8,527 nt of DNA from Massilia sp. (GTDB lineage: Bacteria; Pseudomonadota; Gammaproteobacteria; Burkholderiales; Burkholderiaceae_D), in assembly GCA_003520365.1 (NCBI GenBank), contig DOUW01000318.1, forward strand, positions 1,872 to 10,398, read 5' to 3'. The first letter of the stretch is position 1; each line of letters begins with the position of its first letter. The translations under genes and the position numbers were made by a program. Below the pieces are notes generated by a model, which did no database searches, was not told the DNA's origin, and worked only from the letters and a program-made list of their open reading frames with translations. Below, piece after piece: positions 1-8,110 of this stretch.

Positions 1-1
1 G

Positions 2-25
2 GCGCTGGCGGTCGAACGCGATTAA
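2..25 (+). CDS. phaA: C-terminal end of probable acetyl-CoA acetyltransferase PhaA (partial)
   Basis: The window opens inside a reading frame that gives ALAVERD and then TAA at 23-25. Thiolases of the PhaA/AtoB type end with a glycine-rich loop followed by a sequence of the form GVALAVER plus one or two residues, so this matches a PhaA C-terminus. The next gene, 60 bp downstream, is phaB, and phaA-phaB is the usual order in polyhydroxybutyrate operons. PhaA condenses two acetyl-CoA to acetoacetyl-CoA, the substrate of PhaB. Only seven residues are visible, so the call rests on this short tail plus context. The catalytic residues lie outside the window. Confidence 0.7.
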   Translation, partial: ALAVERD

Positions 26-74
26 GCGTGGCCGGGCAGCAGCTGTAGGTTCTGAAAAGTGACGGACAAAAACT

Positions 75-79
75 AGGAG
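75..79 (+). promoter_or_regulatory. Ribosome binding site of phaB
   Basis: AGGAG lies six bases before the ATG at 86. It is the clearest Shine-Dalgarno sequence in the window and fixes the phaB start. The 60 bp between the phaA stop and this start shows no obvious promoter or terminator, which fits co-transcription with phaA. Confidence 0.85.
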
Positions 80-85
80 AAGACA

Positions 86-826
86 ATGGCTCGAGTAGCA
101 TTAGTGACCGGCGGCATGGGCGGCCTGGGCGAAGCGGTATGCATCAAGCTGGCCGCTCTGGGGTACACGGTCGTCACGACTCACTCGCCGGGCAACACCA
201 AGGCCGAAAGCTGGCTGGCGGCGATGCGCGAGCAGGGGTACAACTTCAAGGCGTACCCCTGCGACGTGGCCGATTACGATTCGGCCCAGGCCTGCGTCAA
301 GCAGGTCGAGCAGGAAGTCGGCGCGGTCGACGTGCTGGTCAACAATGCCGGCATCACGCGTGACATGACCTTCAAGAAGATGGACAAGGTCAACTGGGAC
401 GCGGTCATCAGGACCAACCTGGACTCGGTGTTCAACATGACGAAACCCGTCTGCGACGGCATGGTCGAGCGCGGCTGGGGACGCATCATCAACATTTCCT
501 CGGTCAACGGCCAGAAGGGCGCCTTCGGCCAGACCAATTACTCGGCCGCGAAAGCCGGCATGCACGGCTTCACCAAGGCGCTGGCCCTGGAGGTGGCGCG
601 CAAGGGCGTGACCGTGAATACCATCTCGCCGGGCTACATCGGCACCAAGATGGTGATGGACATCCCGAGCGAAGTGCTGGAAACCAAGATCATCCCGCAG
701 ATCCCGATGGGCCGCCTGGGCAAGCCGGAAGAAGTGGCCGGCCTGGTTGCCTACCTGGCGTCGGACGAGGCGGCGTTCGTCACTGGTGCGAATATCGCGA
801 TCAATGGCGGGCAGCACATGTCGTGA
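86..826 (+). CDS. phaB: Acetoacetyl-CoA reductase PhaB (NADPH-dependent SDR)
   Basis: This enzyme reduces acetoacetyl-CoA to (R)-3-hydroxybutyryl-CoA with NADPH in the cytoplasm, the second step of polyhydroxybutyrate synthesis. The protein has 246 residues, the usual length for the family, and is a classical short-chain dehydrogenase. It has a TGGMGGLG cofactor loop (residues 8-15), NNAG (86-89), catalytic Ser139 in NISSVNG, and Tyr152 and Lys156 in the YSAAK motif. It ends with a typical VTGANIAINGGQHMS C-terminus. The VNGQKGAFGQTNYSAAKAG stretch is typical of PhaB and separates it from FabG. The ATG has a good AGGAG six bases upstream. It follows the probable phaA end and is closed by the terminator at 849-875, so it appears to be the last gene of its operon. 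A PHA synthase gene is not visible here and may lie upstream. Confidence 0.95.
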   Translation: MARVALVTGGMGGLGEAVCIKLAALGYTVVTTHSPGNTKAESWLAAMREQGYNFKAYPCDVADYDSAQACVKQVEQEVGAVDVLVNNAGITRDMTFKKMDKVNWDAVIRTNLDSVFNMTKPVCDGMVERGWGRIINISSVNGQKGAFGQTNYSAAKAGMHGFTKALALEVARKGVTVNTISPGYIGTKMVMDIPSEVLETKIIPQIPMGRLGKPEEVAGLVAYLASDEAAFVTGANIAINGGQHMS

Positions 827-848
827 TTGCCGCTGGCATGGCGACCGG

Positions 849-875
849 AAGCACCGCCGCGGCGGTGCTTTTTTT
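849..875 (+). terminator. Intrinsic terminator after phaB
   Basis: Positions 849-870 form a perfect self-complementary sequence, with AAGCACCGC pairing with GCGGTGCTT around a central CGCG. It runs directly into a tract of seven T (869-875). This GC-rich stem plus U-tract is a textbook Rho-independent terminator on the plus strand. It starts 22 bp after the phaB stop. Confidence 0.9.
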
Positions 876-996
876 ACGCCTGCGGCGCGGGCGAGCGCCG
901 TAACGGCGAGAACCAACCTTCTGTCCGACAAGAGCGCGGCTGACAGGGGCGATTTTTTGTATCCTGCACGGGAGCCCACAGCAAAAGCCGAAACCC

Positions 997-1404
997 ATGG
1001 ACGCCAGCGACACCTCTTCCGTCATCCTTCTCCCCAAGCAACTGCGCTACGAACACTTCGTGCGCCGCGTGGCCGCCACCGGCGAGGTCTGGGGCCTGTA
1101 CCGTGACGGCTGGGCGATTGGTAAAACCGACGATGGCGCGCTGGTGTTTCCGCTCTGGCCGTCAAGCGAGCTGGCCCGGCAGTGCGCCGTGCTCGAGTGG
1201 GAAGGCTATGAACCCCACGCCTTCGCCCTGCAGGAACTGTTGGATGAGCTGCTGCCCCAGCTCGAGAACGATGGCGTGCTGCCGGGCATTACCTATACGC
1301 CGGACGAATACGGCTTGACCCCAAGTCACGATCAGTTGCGCGCCGACCTGGAAGGGCGGCTGCGCCGGTATGGCGAGCCAGCCCCCTCCGACCGCAACGA
1401 CTAA
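997..1404 (+). CDS. DUF2750 family protein
   Basis: This 135-residue soluble protein is recognised as DUF2750, a family without an established function. The diagnostic segments are RYEHFVRRVA (18-27), EVWGLY (30-35) followed by DGWAI, VFPLWP (50-55), WEGYEP (68-73) and a leucine-rich segment ending LENDGV (about 81-94). No signal peptide or membrane helix is visible. The conserved tryptophans and aromatics suggest a small folded domain. The ATG has no convincing Shine-Dalgarno (a GGGAG lies too far upstream), but the family core begins about 17 residues later, so this start is plausible. The phaB terminator isolates it from the upstream operon. The next gene starts 17 bp after its stop, so the two are likely co-transcribed. 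Confidence 0.8.
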   Translation: MDASDTSSVILLPKQLRYEHFVRRVAATGEVWGLYRDGWAIGKTDDGALVFPLWPSSELARQCAVLEWEGYEPHAFALQELLDELLPQLENDGVLPGITYTPDEYGLTPSHDQLRADLEGRLRRYGEPAPSDRND

Positions 1405-1421
1405 AACCGAAGAGATACTCC

Positions 1422-2750
1422 ATGCATCCACTGCCGCACGATGGGCTGGCCCTGGCCAGTCTCGATGAACAATTGTTGGTCCCAGGCGTCAAAGGTTTGC
1501 CGATCACGGAGCCGCTGCACCAGGGCGCGATCGGTGTCCAGGGCTGGAAAGTGCTGCATGCCGACACCAGTTTCCCGGTCGCTGTACTGAAGACCGCGGC
1601 CCTGAAGCACAACCTCGACTGGATGCGCCGCTTCTGCGAACGCCACAAGGTTTCGCTGGCGCCGCACGGCAAGACGACGATGAGCCCGCAGCTCTTCGGC
1701 GCCCAGCTCGCCAACGGCGCCTGGGGCATCACGCTGGCCAGCGCGACCCAGGTGCAGGTCGCCTACCGCTTCGGCGTGCGGCGCGTGCTGCTGGCGAACC
1801 AACTGGTGGCGCCAGCCGACATCCAGGCCATCCTCGCCCTGTTGCATGGCGACCCCGACTTCGACTGCATCGTGCTGGCCGATTCGCTGGCCGGCGTTGC
1901 ACGCCTGGCGCAGGCGGTGGCCGCCCATCCGTTACAACGTCCGCTGCCGGTGCTGGTCGAGCTGGGACTGGCCGGCAAGCGCGCCGGTTGCCGCACGCCT
2001 GAAGATGCGCTGACGGTGGCGCGCGCAGTCGAGGGCGCGCCCGGCCTGCTGCTGGCCGGTTTCGAGGGCTACGAGGGCTTGCTGGTGAGCGGCGACCGCG
2101 AGGCCGACTTGCGCGCCGTCGACGCTTTCCTGGCCCAGCTGGTTCTACTCGCGCAGAGCGCCGACGACGAGGGCCTGTTCACCGGACAGGAAATCCTGCT
2201 CTCGGCCGGCGGCTCGTCCTATTTCGATTTGGTCGCGCGTGGCTTCGCCAAGGTGGGGAATTTGTCGCGGCCGGTGCGCGCGGTGCTGCGCAGCGGCTGC
2301 TACCTGACCAGCGACCACGGCCTATACGGGCGCCATCTGCGCGAACTGGATGCGCGCGAGGACAAGGAGGAGAACAAGCACGACGGCCTGCGTCCGGCGC
2401 TGGAAGTCTGGTCGATGGTGCAGTCGCGTCCCGAGCCGAATCTTGCGATCCTCACCATGGGCAAGCGCGACGCGTCCTACGACGCGGACCTGCCGGCGCC
2501 GCTGCTCTACCACCGTCCGGGCCCGGGGGCGCCGAATGCGCTGCCGCCGGGCTGCGAGATCGTCAAGATGAACGACCAGCACGCCTACCTGCGCCTGCCC
2601 GAGGGGCACCCGCTGTGCAGCGAACTGGCGGTGGGCGACCTGGTCGGCTGCGGCATTTCGCACCCGTGCACGACCTTCGACAAGTGGCAACTGCTGCTGG
2701 CGGTGGACGACGATTACGCCGTGCGCAGCGCCTTCAATACCTTCTTCTGA
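1422..2750 (+). CDS. D-serine dehydratase/D-threonine aldolase-like PLP enzyme (amino acid deaminase)
   Basis: This 442-residue cytoplasmic enzyme belongs to the fold-type III (alanine racemase-like) PLP family that includes eukaryotic-type D-serine dehydratase, D-threonine aldolase and proteins annotated as amino acid deaminase. It probably acts on a D-hydroxy-amino acid, releasing ammonia and a keto acid or cleaving the side chain. The PLP lysine is Lys84 in PHGKTT near the start of the barrel. GFEGYEGLL and LSAGGSSYFD fit the barrel and phosphate-binding strands. The C-terminal domain carries GISHPCTTFDKW with His414 and Cys416. In chicken and yeast D-serine dehydratase a His-x-Cys pair binds the catalytic zinc, whereas D-threonine aldolases have His and Asp there, so dehydratase-type chemistry is favoured. 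An AGAG lies seven bases before the ATG. It follows the DUF2750 gene by 17 bp. The exact substrate cannot be read from sequence. Confidence 0.85.
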   Translation: MHPLPHDGLALASLDEQLLVPGVKGLPITEPLHQGAIGVQGWKVLHADTSFPVAVLKTAALKHNLDWMRRFCERHKVSLAPHGKTTMSPQLFGAQLANGAWGITLASATQVQVAYRFGVRRVLLANQLVAPADIQAILALLHGDPDFDCIVLADSLAGVARLAQAVAAHPLQRPLPVLVELGLAGKRAGCRTPEDALTVARAVEGAPGLLLAGFEGYEGLLVSGDREADLRAVDAFLAQLVLLAQSADDEGLFTGQEILLSAGGSSYFDLVARGFAKVGNLSRPVRAVLRSGCYLTSDHGLYGRHLRELDAREDKEENKHDGLRPALEVWSMVQSRPEPNLAILTMGKRDASYDADLPAPLLYHRPGPGAPNALPPGCEIVKMNDQHAYLRLPEGHPLCSELAVGDLVGCGISHPCTTFDKWQLLLAVDDDYAVRSAFNTFF

Positions 2751-2768
2751 AAGGGCGGGGCGGTAGGC

Positions 2769-2774
2769 TACAAT
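2769..2774 (+). promoter_or_regulatory. Possible -10 element for the proline iminopeptidase gene
   Basis: TACAAT within GGCTACAAT sits 28 bp before the pip ATG, after the stop of the preceding gene. The -35 region, around TTCTGA at 2745-2750, is weak. This suggests that pip has its own sigma-70-type promoter, but the call rests on one hexamer. Confidence 0.35.
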
Positions 2775-2801
2775 TCTTGCTCGACCTTCCAGAGAGCCGC
2801 C

Positions 2802-3758
2802 ATGCCCGCCACCCCACCGTCGCTGTTCCCGCCGATCCAGCCCATCCGCCACGGCATGCTCGCCGTCGACGAACTGCACACGATCTACTGGGAGGAAGTC
2901 GGCAACCCGAACGGCATTCCGGTGCTGTTCCTGCACGGCGGCCCGGGCGCCGGCCTGTCGCCCCAGCACCGCCGCTTCTTCGACCCGCACGCCTACCGCG
3001 TGATCCTGTTCGACCAGCGCGGCGCCGGCAAGTCGACCCCGCTGGGCGAGTGGCGCAACAACACGACGCAGCTGCTGATCGAGGACATCGAGCGCCTGCG
3101 CGTCATGTTCGGCATCCCGCAATGGCTGGTGTTCGGCGGTTCCTGGGGCTCGACGCTGGCGCTGGCCTATGGCCAGGCGCACCCCGAACGCTGCCTCGGC
3201 TTCGTCCTGCGCGGGATCTTCCTGTGCACCGCGGCCGAAGTCGACTGGTTCCTGCACGGCGTGCAGTGGTTCTATCCCGAGCTGTACGAGGAATTCATCG
3301 CGCCGATTCCATTGGCCGAGCGCGGCGAGCTGCTGCAGGCCTATACACGGCGCCTGCTGTGCGACGACCCGGCCGTCTACTGGCCGGCGGCGCGCGCCTG
3401 GAGCCGTTTCGAGGGCCGCCGCGTGTTCCTCCTGCCGCAGGAGGAAGAGCAGCCTTCCGACACGCTCGACCTGGGCGTGGGCCGCCTGGAGGCGCACTAC
3501 ATGGCCAACGGCGCCTTCCTGTCGGAAGACCAGCTGGTGCGCAACATCGGCCGCATCGCCCATTTGCCGGCCGTGATCGTGCAGGGCCGCTACGACGTGA
3601 TCTGCCCGCCGCTGTCGGCGCACCGCCTGCACGCGGCATGGCCGGGCGCGAAGCTGCGCATGATTCCGGACGCTGGCCACGGCGCGCTGGAGACGGGCAT
3701 CGCGCGCGCGCTGGTCGCGGCCACCGAACAGTTCAAGCGCAGCAAGCGTTTCGATTGA
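2802..3758 (+). CDS. pip: Proline iminopeptidase (prolyl aminopeptidase, peptidase family S33)
   Basis: This enzyme removes N-terminal proline from peptides in the cytoplasm and is an alpha/beta-hydrolase. The 318-residue length is normal for bacterial Pip. The oxyanion loop is HGGPGAG (45-51), followed by DQRGAGKSTP, the family signature. The nucleophile is Ser114 in GGSWGS. The other triad members are probably Asp265 in GRYDVICPP and His293 in DAGHGA. The middle segment, with WFLHGVQWFYPELYEEF and the VYWPAARAWSRFE stretch, corresponds to the helical cap that recognises the proline and free amino terminus. No signal peptide is seen. AGAGAG lies five bases before the ATG. The gap to the upstream amino acid deaminase gene is 51 bp and may hold a promoter. 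All expected catalytic elements are present. Confidence 0.93.
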   Translation: MPATPPSLFPPIQPIRHGMLAVDELHTIYWEEVGNPNGIPVLFLHGGPGAGLSPQHRRFFDPHAYRVILFDQRGAGKSTPLGEWRNNTTQLLIEDIERLRVMFGIPQWLVFGGSWGSTLALAYGQAHPERCLGFVLRGIFLCTAAEVDWFLHGVQWFYPELYEEFIAPIPLAERGELLQAYTRRLLCDDPAVYWPAARAWSRFEGRRVFLLPQEEEQPSDTLDLGVGRLEAHYMANGAFLSEDQLVRNIGRIAHLPAVIVQGRYDVICPPLSAHRLHAAWPGAKLRMIPDAGHGALETGIARALVAATEQFKRSKRFD

Positions 3759-3763
3759 GGCGG

Positions 3764-3779
3764 GGCGCATTTCTGCGCC
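3764..3779 (+). other. Short hairpin after pip
   Basis: GGCGCA and TGCGCC form a perfect six-base stem around a TTTC tetraloop, five bases after the pip stop. No T-tract follows, so it is not a standard intrinsic terminator. It could stabilise the 3' end of the pip message or weakly attenuate read-through. Confidence 0.3.
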
Positions 3780-3793
3780 GCGCGTGCGGCTGC

Positions 3794-3799
3794 TACACT
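3794..3799 (+). promoter_or_regulatory. Possible -10 element for the DUF2721 gene
   Basis: TACACT in the context TGCTACACT lies about 40 bp before the ATG at 3838. No good -35 hexamer is found at the usual distance. The call is plausible because the gene follows pip after 79 bp and a hairpin, but it is weak. Confidence 0.3.
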
Positions 3800-3837
3800 A
3801 CGCCTGACACACCCACAAAGCCAAGAAACGTGTTCCC

Positions 3838-4293
3838 ATGAATATCCAGATTAGCGACATCGGCCACATGATCCAGTTGGCGATCGCGCCCGTGTTCCTG
3901 CTGACCGGCGTAGGAACCAAGCTGACGGTGCTGACCAATCGCCTGGCGCGCATCATCGACCGCACGCGCGTGCTGGAGGACCGGCTGCATATCGCCGCCA
4001 ACGAGGACTACACCGAGGAACTCGAGGTGCTGTACCGGCGCTCGCACCTGATCAACTACGCGATCAGCTCGAGCACCGCGTGCGGCTTCCTGGTCTGCCT
4101 GGTCATTGCCATGCTGTTCTTCGGCGACTCCACCAACATCAGGCTCGACAAGTACATCGCCGCCTCCTTCGTGCTGGCCATGCTTGCCCTGATCTTCAGT
4201 TTCGTCTTTTTCCTGCGCGAGATCTTCATCTCCTCGCGCTTCATGCGCATGCGCCACGACGCCAGCCTGACGCCGCCGGTGCGCCGCAATTAA
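3838..4293 (+). CDS. DUF2721 family membrane protein
   Basis: This 151-residue inner-membrane protein has three predicted hydrophobic segments, at about residues 11-31, 74-95 and 107-128. The first is followed by NRLARIIDRTRVLEDRL (34-50), a positively charged, probably helical loop that is the hallmark of DUF2721. The opening DIGHMIQLAIAPVFLLTGVG also fits the family, which normally begins very close to this point and so supports the chosen ATG despite a poor Shine-Dalgarno. The region between the first two membrane segments (about 42 residues, rich in Glu and Arg) may form a cytosolic coiled helix. The function of the family is not established. The next gene starts 18 bp after the stop, which suggests an operon of two. 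Confidence 0.8.
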   Translation: MNIQISDIGHMIQLAIAPVFLLTGVGTKLTVLTNRLARIIDRTRVLEDRLHIAANEDYTEELEVLYRRSHLINYAISSSTACGFLVCLVIAMLFFGDSTNIRLDKYIAASFVLAMLALIFSFVFFLREIFISSRFMRMRHDASLTPPVRRN

Positions 4294-4311
4294 CCAAGAA
4301 TCGAATACCCC

Positions 4312-4767
4312 ATGCACGACTACCAGCGCCCTCCCACCCTGCACCGCTACGGCATGCGCAGCGACCTCGAGCAGGCGCTCACGGCCGGCCAGTTCCGCCT
4401 GGTCCCGACCGGCGGCTTTTTGACCCTCTCGTTCTCGCGCGCCTGGAACAAGGCCTTGTTCGACGTGCTCGCCCCGGCCGACTGCTGCCTGGTGATCCAC
4501 AACACCGAGGAATTCGGCGAGCGCCTGCACCGCGCGGTGCAGCGCGCGCTGCCCAACTGGGCCGGCATCGACGGCGCCGTCGAATACGGTTCGCGCTCGC
4601 CGCTGGGCGCCGCCTTCACCAAGAGCGCGGCCCAGGCGCGCGAGCAGGAATGGCAGTTCGCCTGGCGCTCGATGTCGCCGAACGCGAGTTTGAATCCGGT
4701 CGTGGTGCGGATCGGCAGCATCGAGCAGTTTGCGGAGTTGCGGGCACCGGAGAGTCACTTGGTGTAA
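4312..4767 (+). CDS. Hypothetical protein, 151 residues, family not recognised
   Basis: I do not recognise this family with confidence. The protein looks soluble and globular, with no signal peptide or membrane helix. Visible blocks are GGFLTLSFSRAWNKALF (34-50), CCLVIHNTEEFGERLH (58-73), an EYGSRSPLG stretch (91-99), and EQEWQFAWRS (111-120). The order of a hydrophobic strand, an NTEEFGERLH helix, a YG turn and an EQEWxFxW strand loosely recalls small proteins of the DUF2971 type, but I would not assign it. Codon use is like that of its neighbours, so it looks native and real. It starts 18 bp after the DUF2721 gene without a strong Shine-Dalgarno and is probably co-transcribed with it. A palindromic repeat begins seven bases after its stop and may form the 3' end of the transcript. 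Confidence 0.7.
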   Translation: MHDYQRPPTLHRYGMRSDLEQALTAGQFRLVPTGGFLTLSFSRAWNKALFDVLAPADCCLVIHNTEEFGERLHRAVQRALPNWAGIDGAVEYGSRSPLGAAFTKSAAQAREQEWQFAWRSMSPNASLNPVVVRIGSIEQFAELRAPESHLV

Positions 4768-4774
4768 GCGGTTC

Positions 4775-4862
4775 GCATGCGTAGGGAAGGTGGGTTCGAG
4801 AACCCACCCTACCACCGCGATCCGTAGGGTGGGTTCTCGAACCCACGCGGTACAACGCATGC
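4775..4862. repeat. Palindromic intergenic repeat pair (REP/BIME-like)
   Basis: Two identical 23-base sequences lie in opposite orientation at 4790-4812 and 4824-4846, separated by 11 bases. Each begins GTAGGGTGGG and ends CCCAC, read outwards from the centre, and each can fold alone. One hairpin is GGTGGGTT/AACCCACC around CGAG at 4789-4808, and the other is GTGGGTTC/GAACCCAC at 4829-4846. An outer inverted repeat, GCATGCGT at 4775-4782 with ACGCATGC at 4855-4862, encloses both. The unit fills most of the gap between the 151-residue gene and fadH. There is no T-tract, so it is not a classical intrinsic terminator on either strand. It belongs to the same family as the pair at 6961-7137. Confidence 0.85.
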
Positions 4863-4888
4863 ACATCGAAACGCCACCTCACGTTTAG

Positions 4889-6955
<2,067 letters not shown>

Positions 6956-6960
6956 TCGTT

Positions 6961-7137
6961 GTGGGGTGGGCGCCCCTGTGCCTACGCGTGAACGATGAGC
7001 ATTGTTGGCCTGCTTTTCGCGCCAACACGACGCAAGGCGGCTTGGCGCCGCCCATGCGTTCAATAGGCGTTAGACATTGCGCTGTGCTGGCCCTTCTTGC
7101 GTGATTTGAACGCGTGGGCACGGGGCGCCCACCCTAC
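6961..7137. repeat. Second inverted repeat pair, GTAGGGTGGG family, flanking a 120 bp core
   Basis: The left copy, beginning at 6961, reads GTGGGGTGGGCGCCCC and continues to GCCTACGCG by about 6988. The right copy is on the minus strand from 7137 to 7111 and reads GTAGGGTGGGCGCCCC then GTGCCCACGCG. Aligned, the two differ at only two bases and one single-base gap over about 27 positions. Each folds into a stem: GTGGGC with GCCTAC at 6966-6971/6980-6985, and GTGGGC with GCCCAC at 7114-7119/7127-7132. The 209 bp gap between the convergent fadH and membrane-protein genes is largely filled by this unit. No T-tract is present. Head and tail match the copies at 4790-4846, so this is the same repeat family. 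Confidence 0.75.
7036..7052. repeat. Hairpin within the core of the second repeat unit
   Basis: GGCGGC (7036-7041) and GCCGCC (7047-7052) form a six-base stem around a five-base TTGGC loop. It lies near the middle of the 120 bp between the two inverted repeat copies. It may be part of a larger folded unit or may help to end transcription of the converging genes, though no T-tract follows on either strand. Confidence 0.4.
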
Positions 7138-7164
7138 GTCCCTGCGCTTTACACCGCGAATCCT

Positions 7165-7923
7165 TCAGTAGCTCAGGCGCAGGTACACCCCGCGGTGATA
7201 TTCGTTGATATAGCGAAGCAGGAAGTACTGGAAGTAGATGATCGAGAAGATTTCCATCGACTCTTCCGCGGTCACCATCAGCATGAAGGCGAAGTCGCGC
7301 ACGCCGCCGGTCTGCGCCACATGGTGGCCTTCGATGGTCTCGAAGCCGATGGCCGCGAACACGAAAGCCGCGCCGGCCAGCGCGAAGTTGATCATGTAGA
7401 CCTTCTTCAGGCGCAGCAGGAAGGGAATCATGTAGATCGCCACCGCGATGACGATGGCCGCCACCGGTATCGTCCACGCCACCGACAGCACGGGCACCGC
7501 TTCGAAGTGGGCGCCCGCCACCGCCTTGACCATCTTGCTCAGGATGATGCGCAGGTCGGCGAATTCGTCGACCGACATGAACAGGAAACCGGCCGCCAGG
7601 ATGCGCCACGCCAGGACGTCCTTGTGACCGGCCACATGCGCCAGGCGCGCGGTCGCGAACAGCAGGCAAGAGGTGAGCAGCAGGTTCAGGGACGAGAAAT
7701 AGGTCGGGATGTTGTGCTCTTCGTAGAAGTCGAAGAGCGGCACCAGGCCGAGCGCCATGTCGTTGCCGGCGTAGTACTTCAGCGCCATCGCGCCGCTGTG
7801 CGCCAGCACCAGCAGGAATGCGAGGAAGAGAATCTTGCGATGCAGAGCATACAAGTCGGACGGGCCGACGACGAGCTGGCGCGCCTCTGTACGCACCGCC
7901 TGCGTATCGCTGATCTCTGCCAT
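7165..7923 (-). CDS. Six-helix membrane protein of unknown function with acidic motifs
   Basis: This 252-residue protein is predicted to be integral to the inner membrane. About six hydrophobic segments are visible, at roughly residues 30-49, 74-96, 104-122, 147-170, 176-196 and 211-237. I know similar hypothetical proteins from many bacteria but no assigned function. Their hallmarks are present here: a loop with acidic residues and NIPTYFSS (71-78), then SVDEF with Asp119-Glu120 at the end of a helix, GFETIEGHH (193-201) with Glu195, Glu198 and two histidines, and AEESME (219-224). Acidic residues at the ends of membrane helices together with histidines could form a metal or proton site, which is inference. 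The start is supported by AGGGGA five bases before the ATG. The upstream region is very AT-rich and probably holds the promoter. The gene converges on fadH and stands alone. Confidence 0.8.
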   Translation of the reverse strand: MAEISDTQAVRTEARQLVVGPSDLYALHRKILFLAFLLVLAHSGAMALKYYAGNDMALGLVPLFDFYEEHNIPTYFSSLNLLLTSCLLFATARLAHVAGHKDVLAWRILAAGFLFMSVDEFADLRIILSKMVKAVAGAHFEAVPVLSVAWTIPVAAIVIAVAIYMIPFLLRLKKVYMINFALAGAAFVFAAIGFETIEGHHVAQTGGVRDFAFMLMVTAEESMEIFSIIYFQYFLLRYINEYHRGVYLRLSY

Positions 7924-7928
7924 GACTT

Positions 7929-7934
7929 TCCCCT
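7929..7934 (-). promoter_or_regulatory. Ribosome binding site of the minus-strand membrane protein
   Basis: On the minus strand AGGGGA lies five bases before the ATG at 7923-7921. It supports this start over later in-frame methionines. Confidence 0.6.
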
Positions 7935-7978
7935 TTTTATTATTGATTGAAGTTCAACTTTCAGGCGGATATTAGCAG

Positions 7979-8003
7979 AAATAATATAAATTATTTAATT
8001 ATT
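7979..8003 (-). promoter_or_regulatory. AT-only tract upstream of the membrane-protein gene, probable promoter region
   Basis: Twenty-five consecutive A/T bases occur in an otherwise GC-rich window. The tract includes an inverted repeat, AAATAAT (7979-7985) and ATTATTT (7990-7996), around ATAA. On the minus strand it offers -10-like hexamers such as TATATT, with a TTGCGG at 8014-8009 as a poorly spaced -35 candidate. It lies 55-80 bp before the minus-strand start and is most likely the promoter or operator of that gene. The exact elements cannot be fixed by eye. Confidence 0.45.
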
Positions 8004-8047
8004 CGATGCCGCAATGCAGCAGAAGTTGCGCTGTAACGACAGTGTGG

Positions 8048-8086
8048 ATAAAAAACAAGGGGTGCGCCGAAACGCACCCCTTGTTT
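8048..8086 (-). terminator. Intrinsic terminator of the KAS III-like gene
   Basis: A perfect 14-base stem joins 8053-8066 to 8073-8086, with a six-base CCGAAA loop. The right arm begins CGCACCCC and the left arm ends GGGGTGCG. Read on the minus strand, the stem ends in a run of six T (8055-8050), three of them in the stem, followed by A and T. It lies 24 bp after the minus-strand stop and separates that gene from the membrane-protein gene downstream of it. Confidence 0.85.
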
Positions 8087-8110
8087 GACTGCCGAGCAGG
8101 CAGGAATCGC

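Noticed and set aside
940..965. Sigma-70 promoter for the DUF2750 gene (CTGACA and TATCCT)
   Set aside because: The spacing between the hexamers is only 14 bases, so the pair is unlikely to be a working promoter as read; a promoter is still expected between 876 and 996.
2322..3770. Minus-strand open frame of 482 codons opposite the PLP enzyme and pip
   Set aside because: It spans two well-supported genes and their gap, is low in hydrophobic order and has no domain signature; it is a shadow of codon bias.
2615..3841. Plus-strand open frame of 408 codons overlapping pip in another frame
   Set aside because: Its translation is Arg/Pro-rich low-complexity, and pip in the other frame has a complete catalytic triad.
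4790..4846. CRISPR-like repeats
   Set aside because: There are only two copies, in inverted orientation and with an 11-base gap; this is a palindromic intergenic repeat, not an array.
7018..7090. Integron attC site suggested by GTTAGAC near 7070
   Set aside because: GTTAGAC fits the R' core pattern, but no matching RYYYAAC partner is found at the expected distance and there is no gene cassette.
7114..7950. Plus-strand open frame of 278 codons opposite the membrane protein
   Set aside because: It is His/Arg/Gln-rich and has no motifs, while the minus strand encodes a clear membrane protein with a ribosome binding site.
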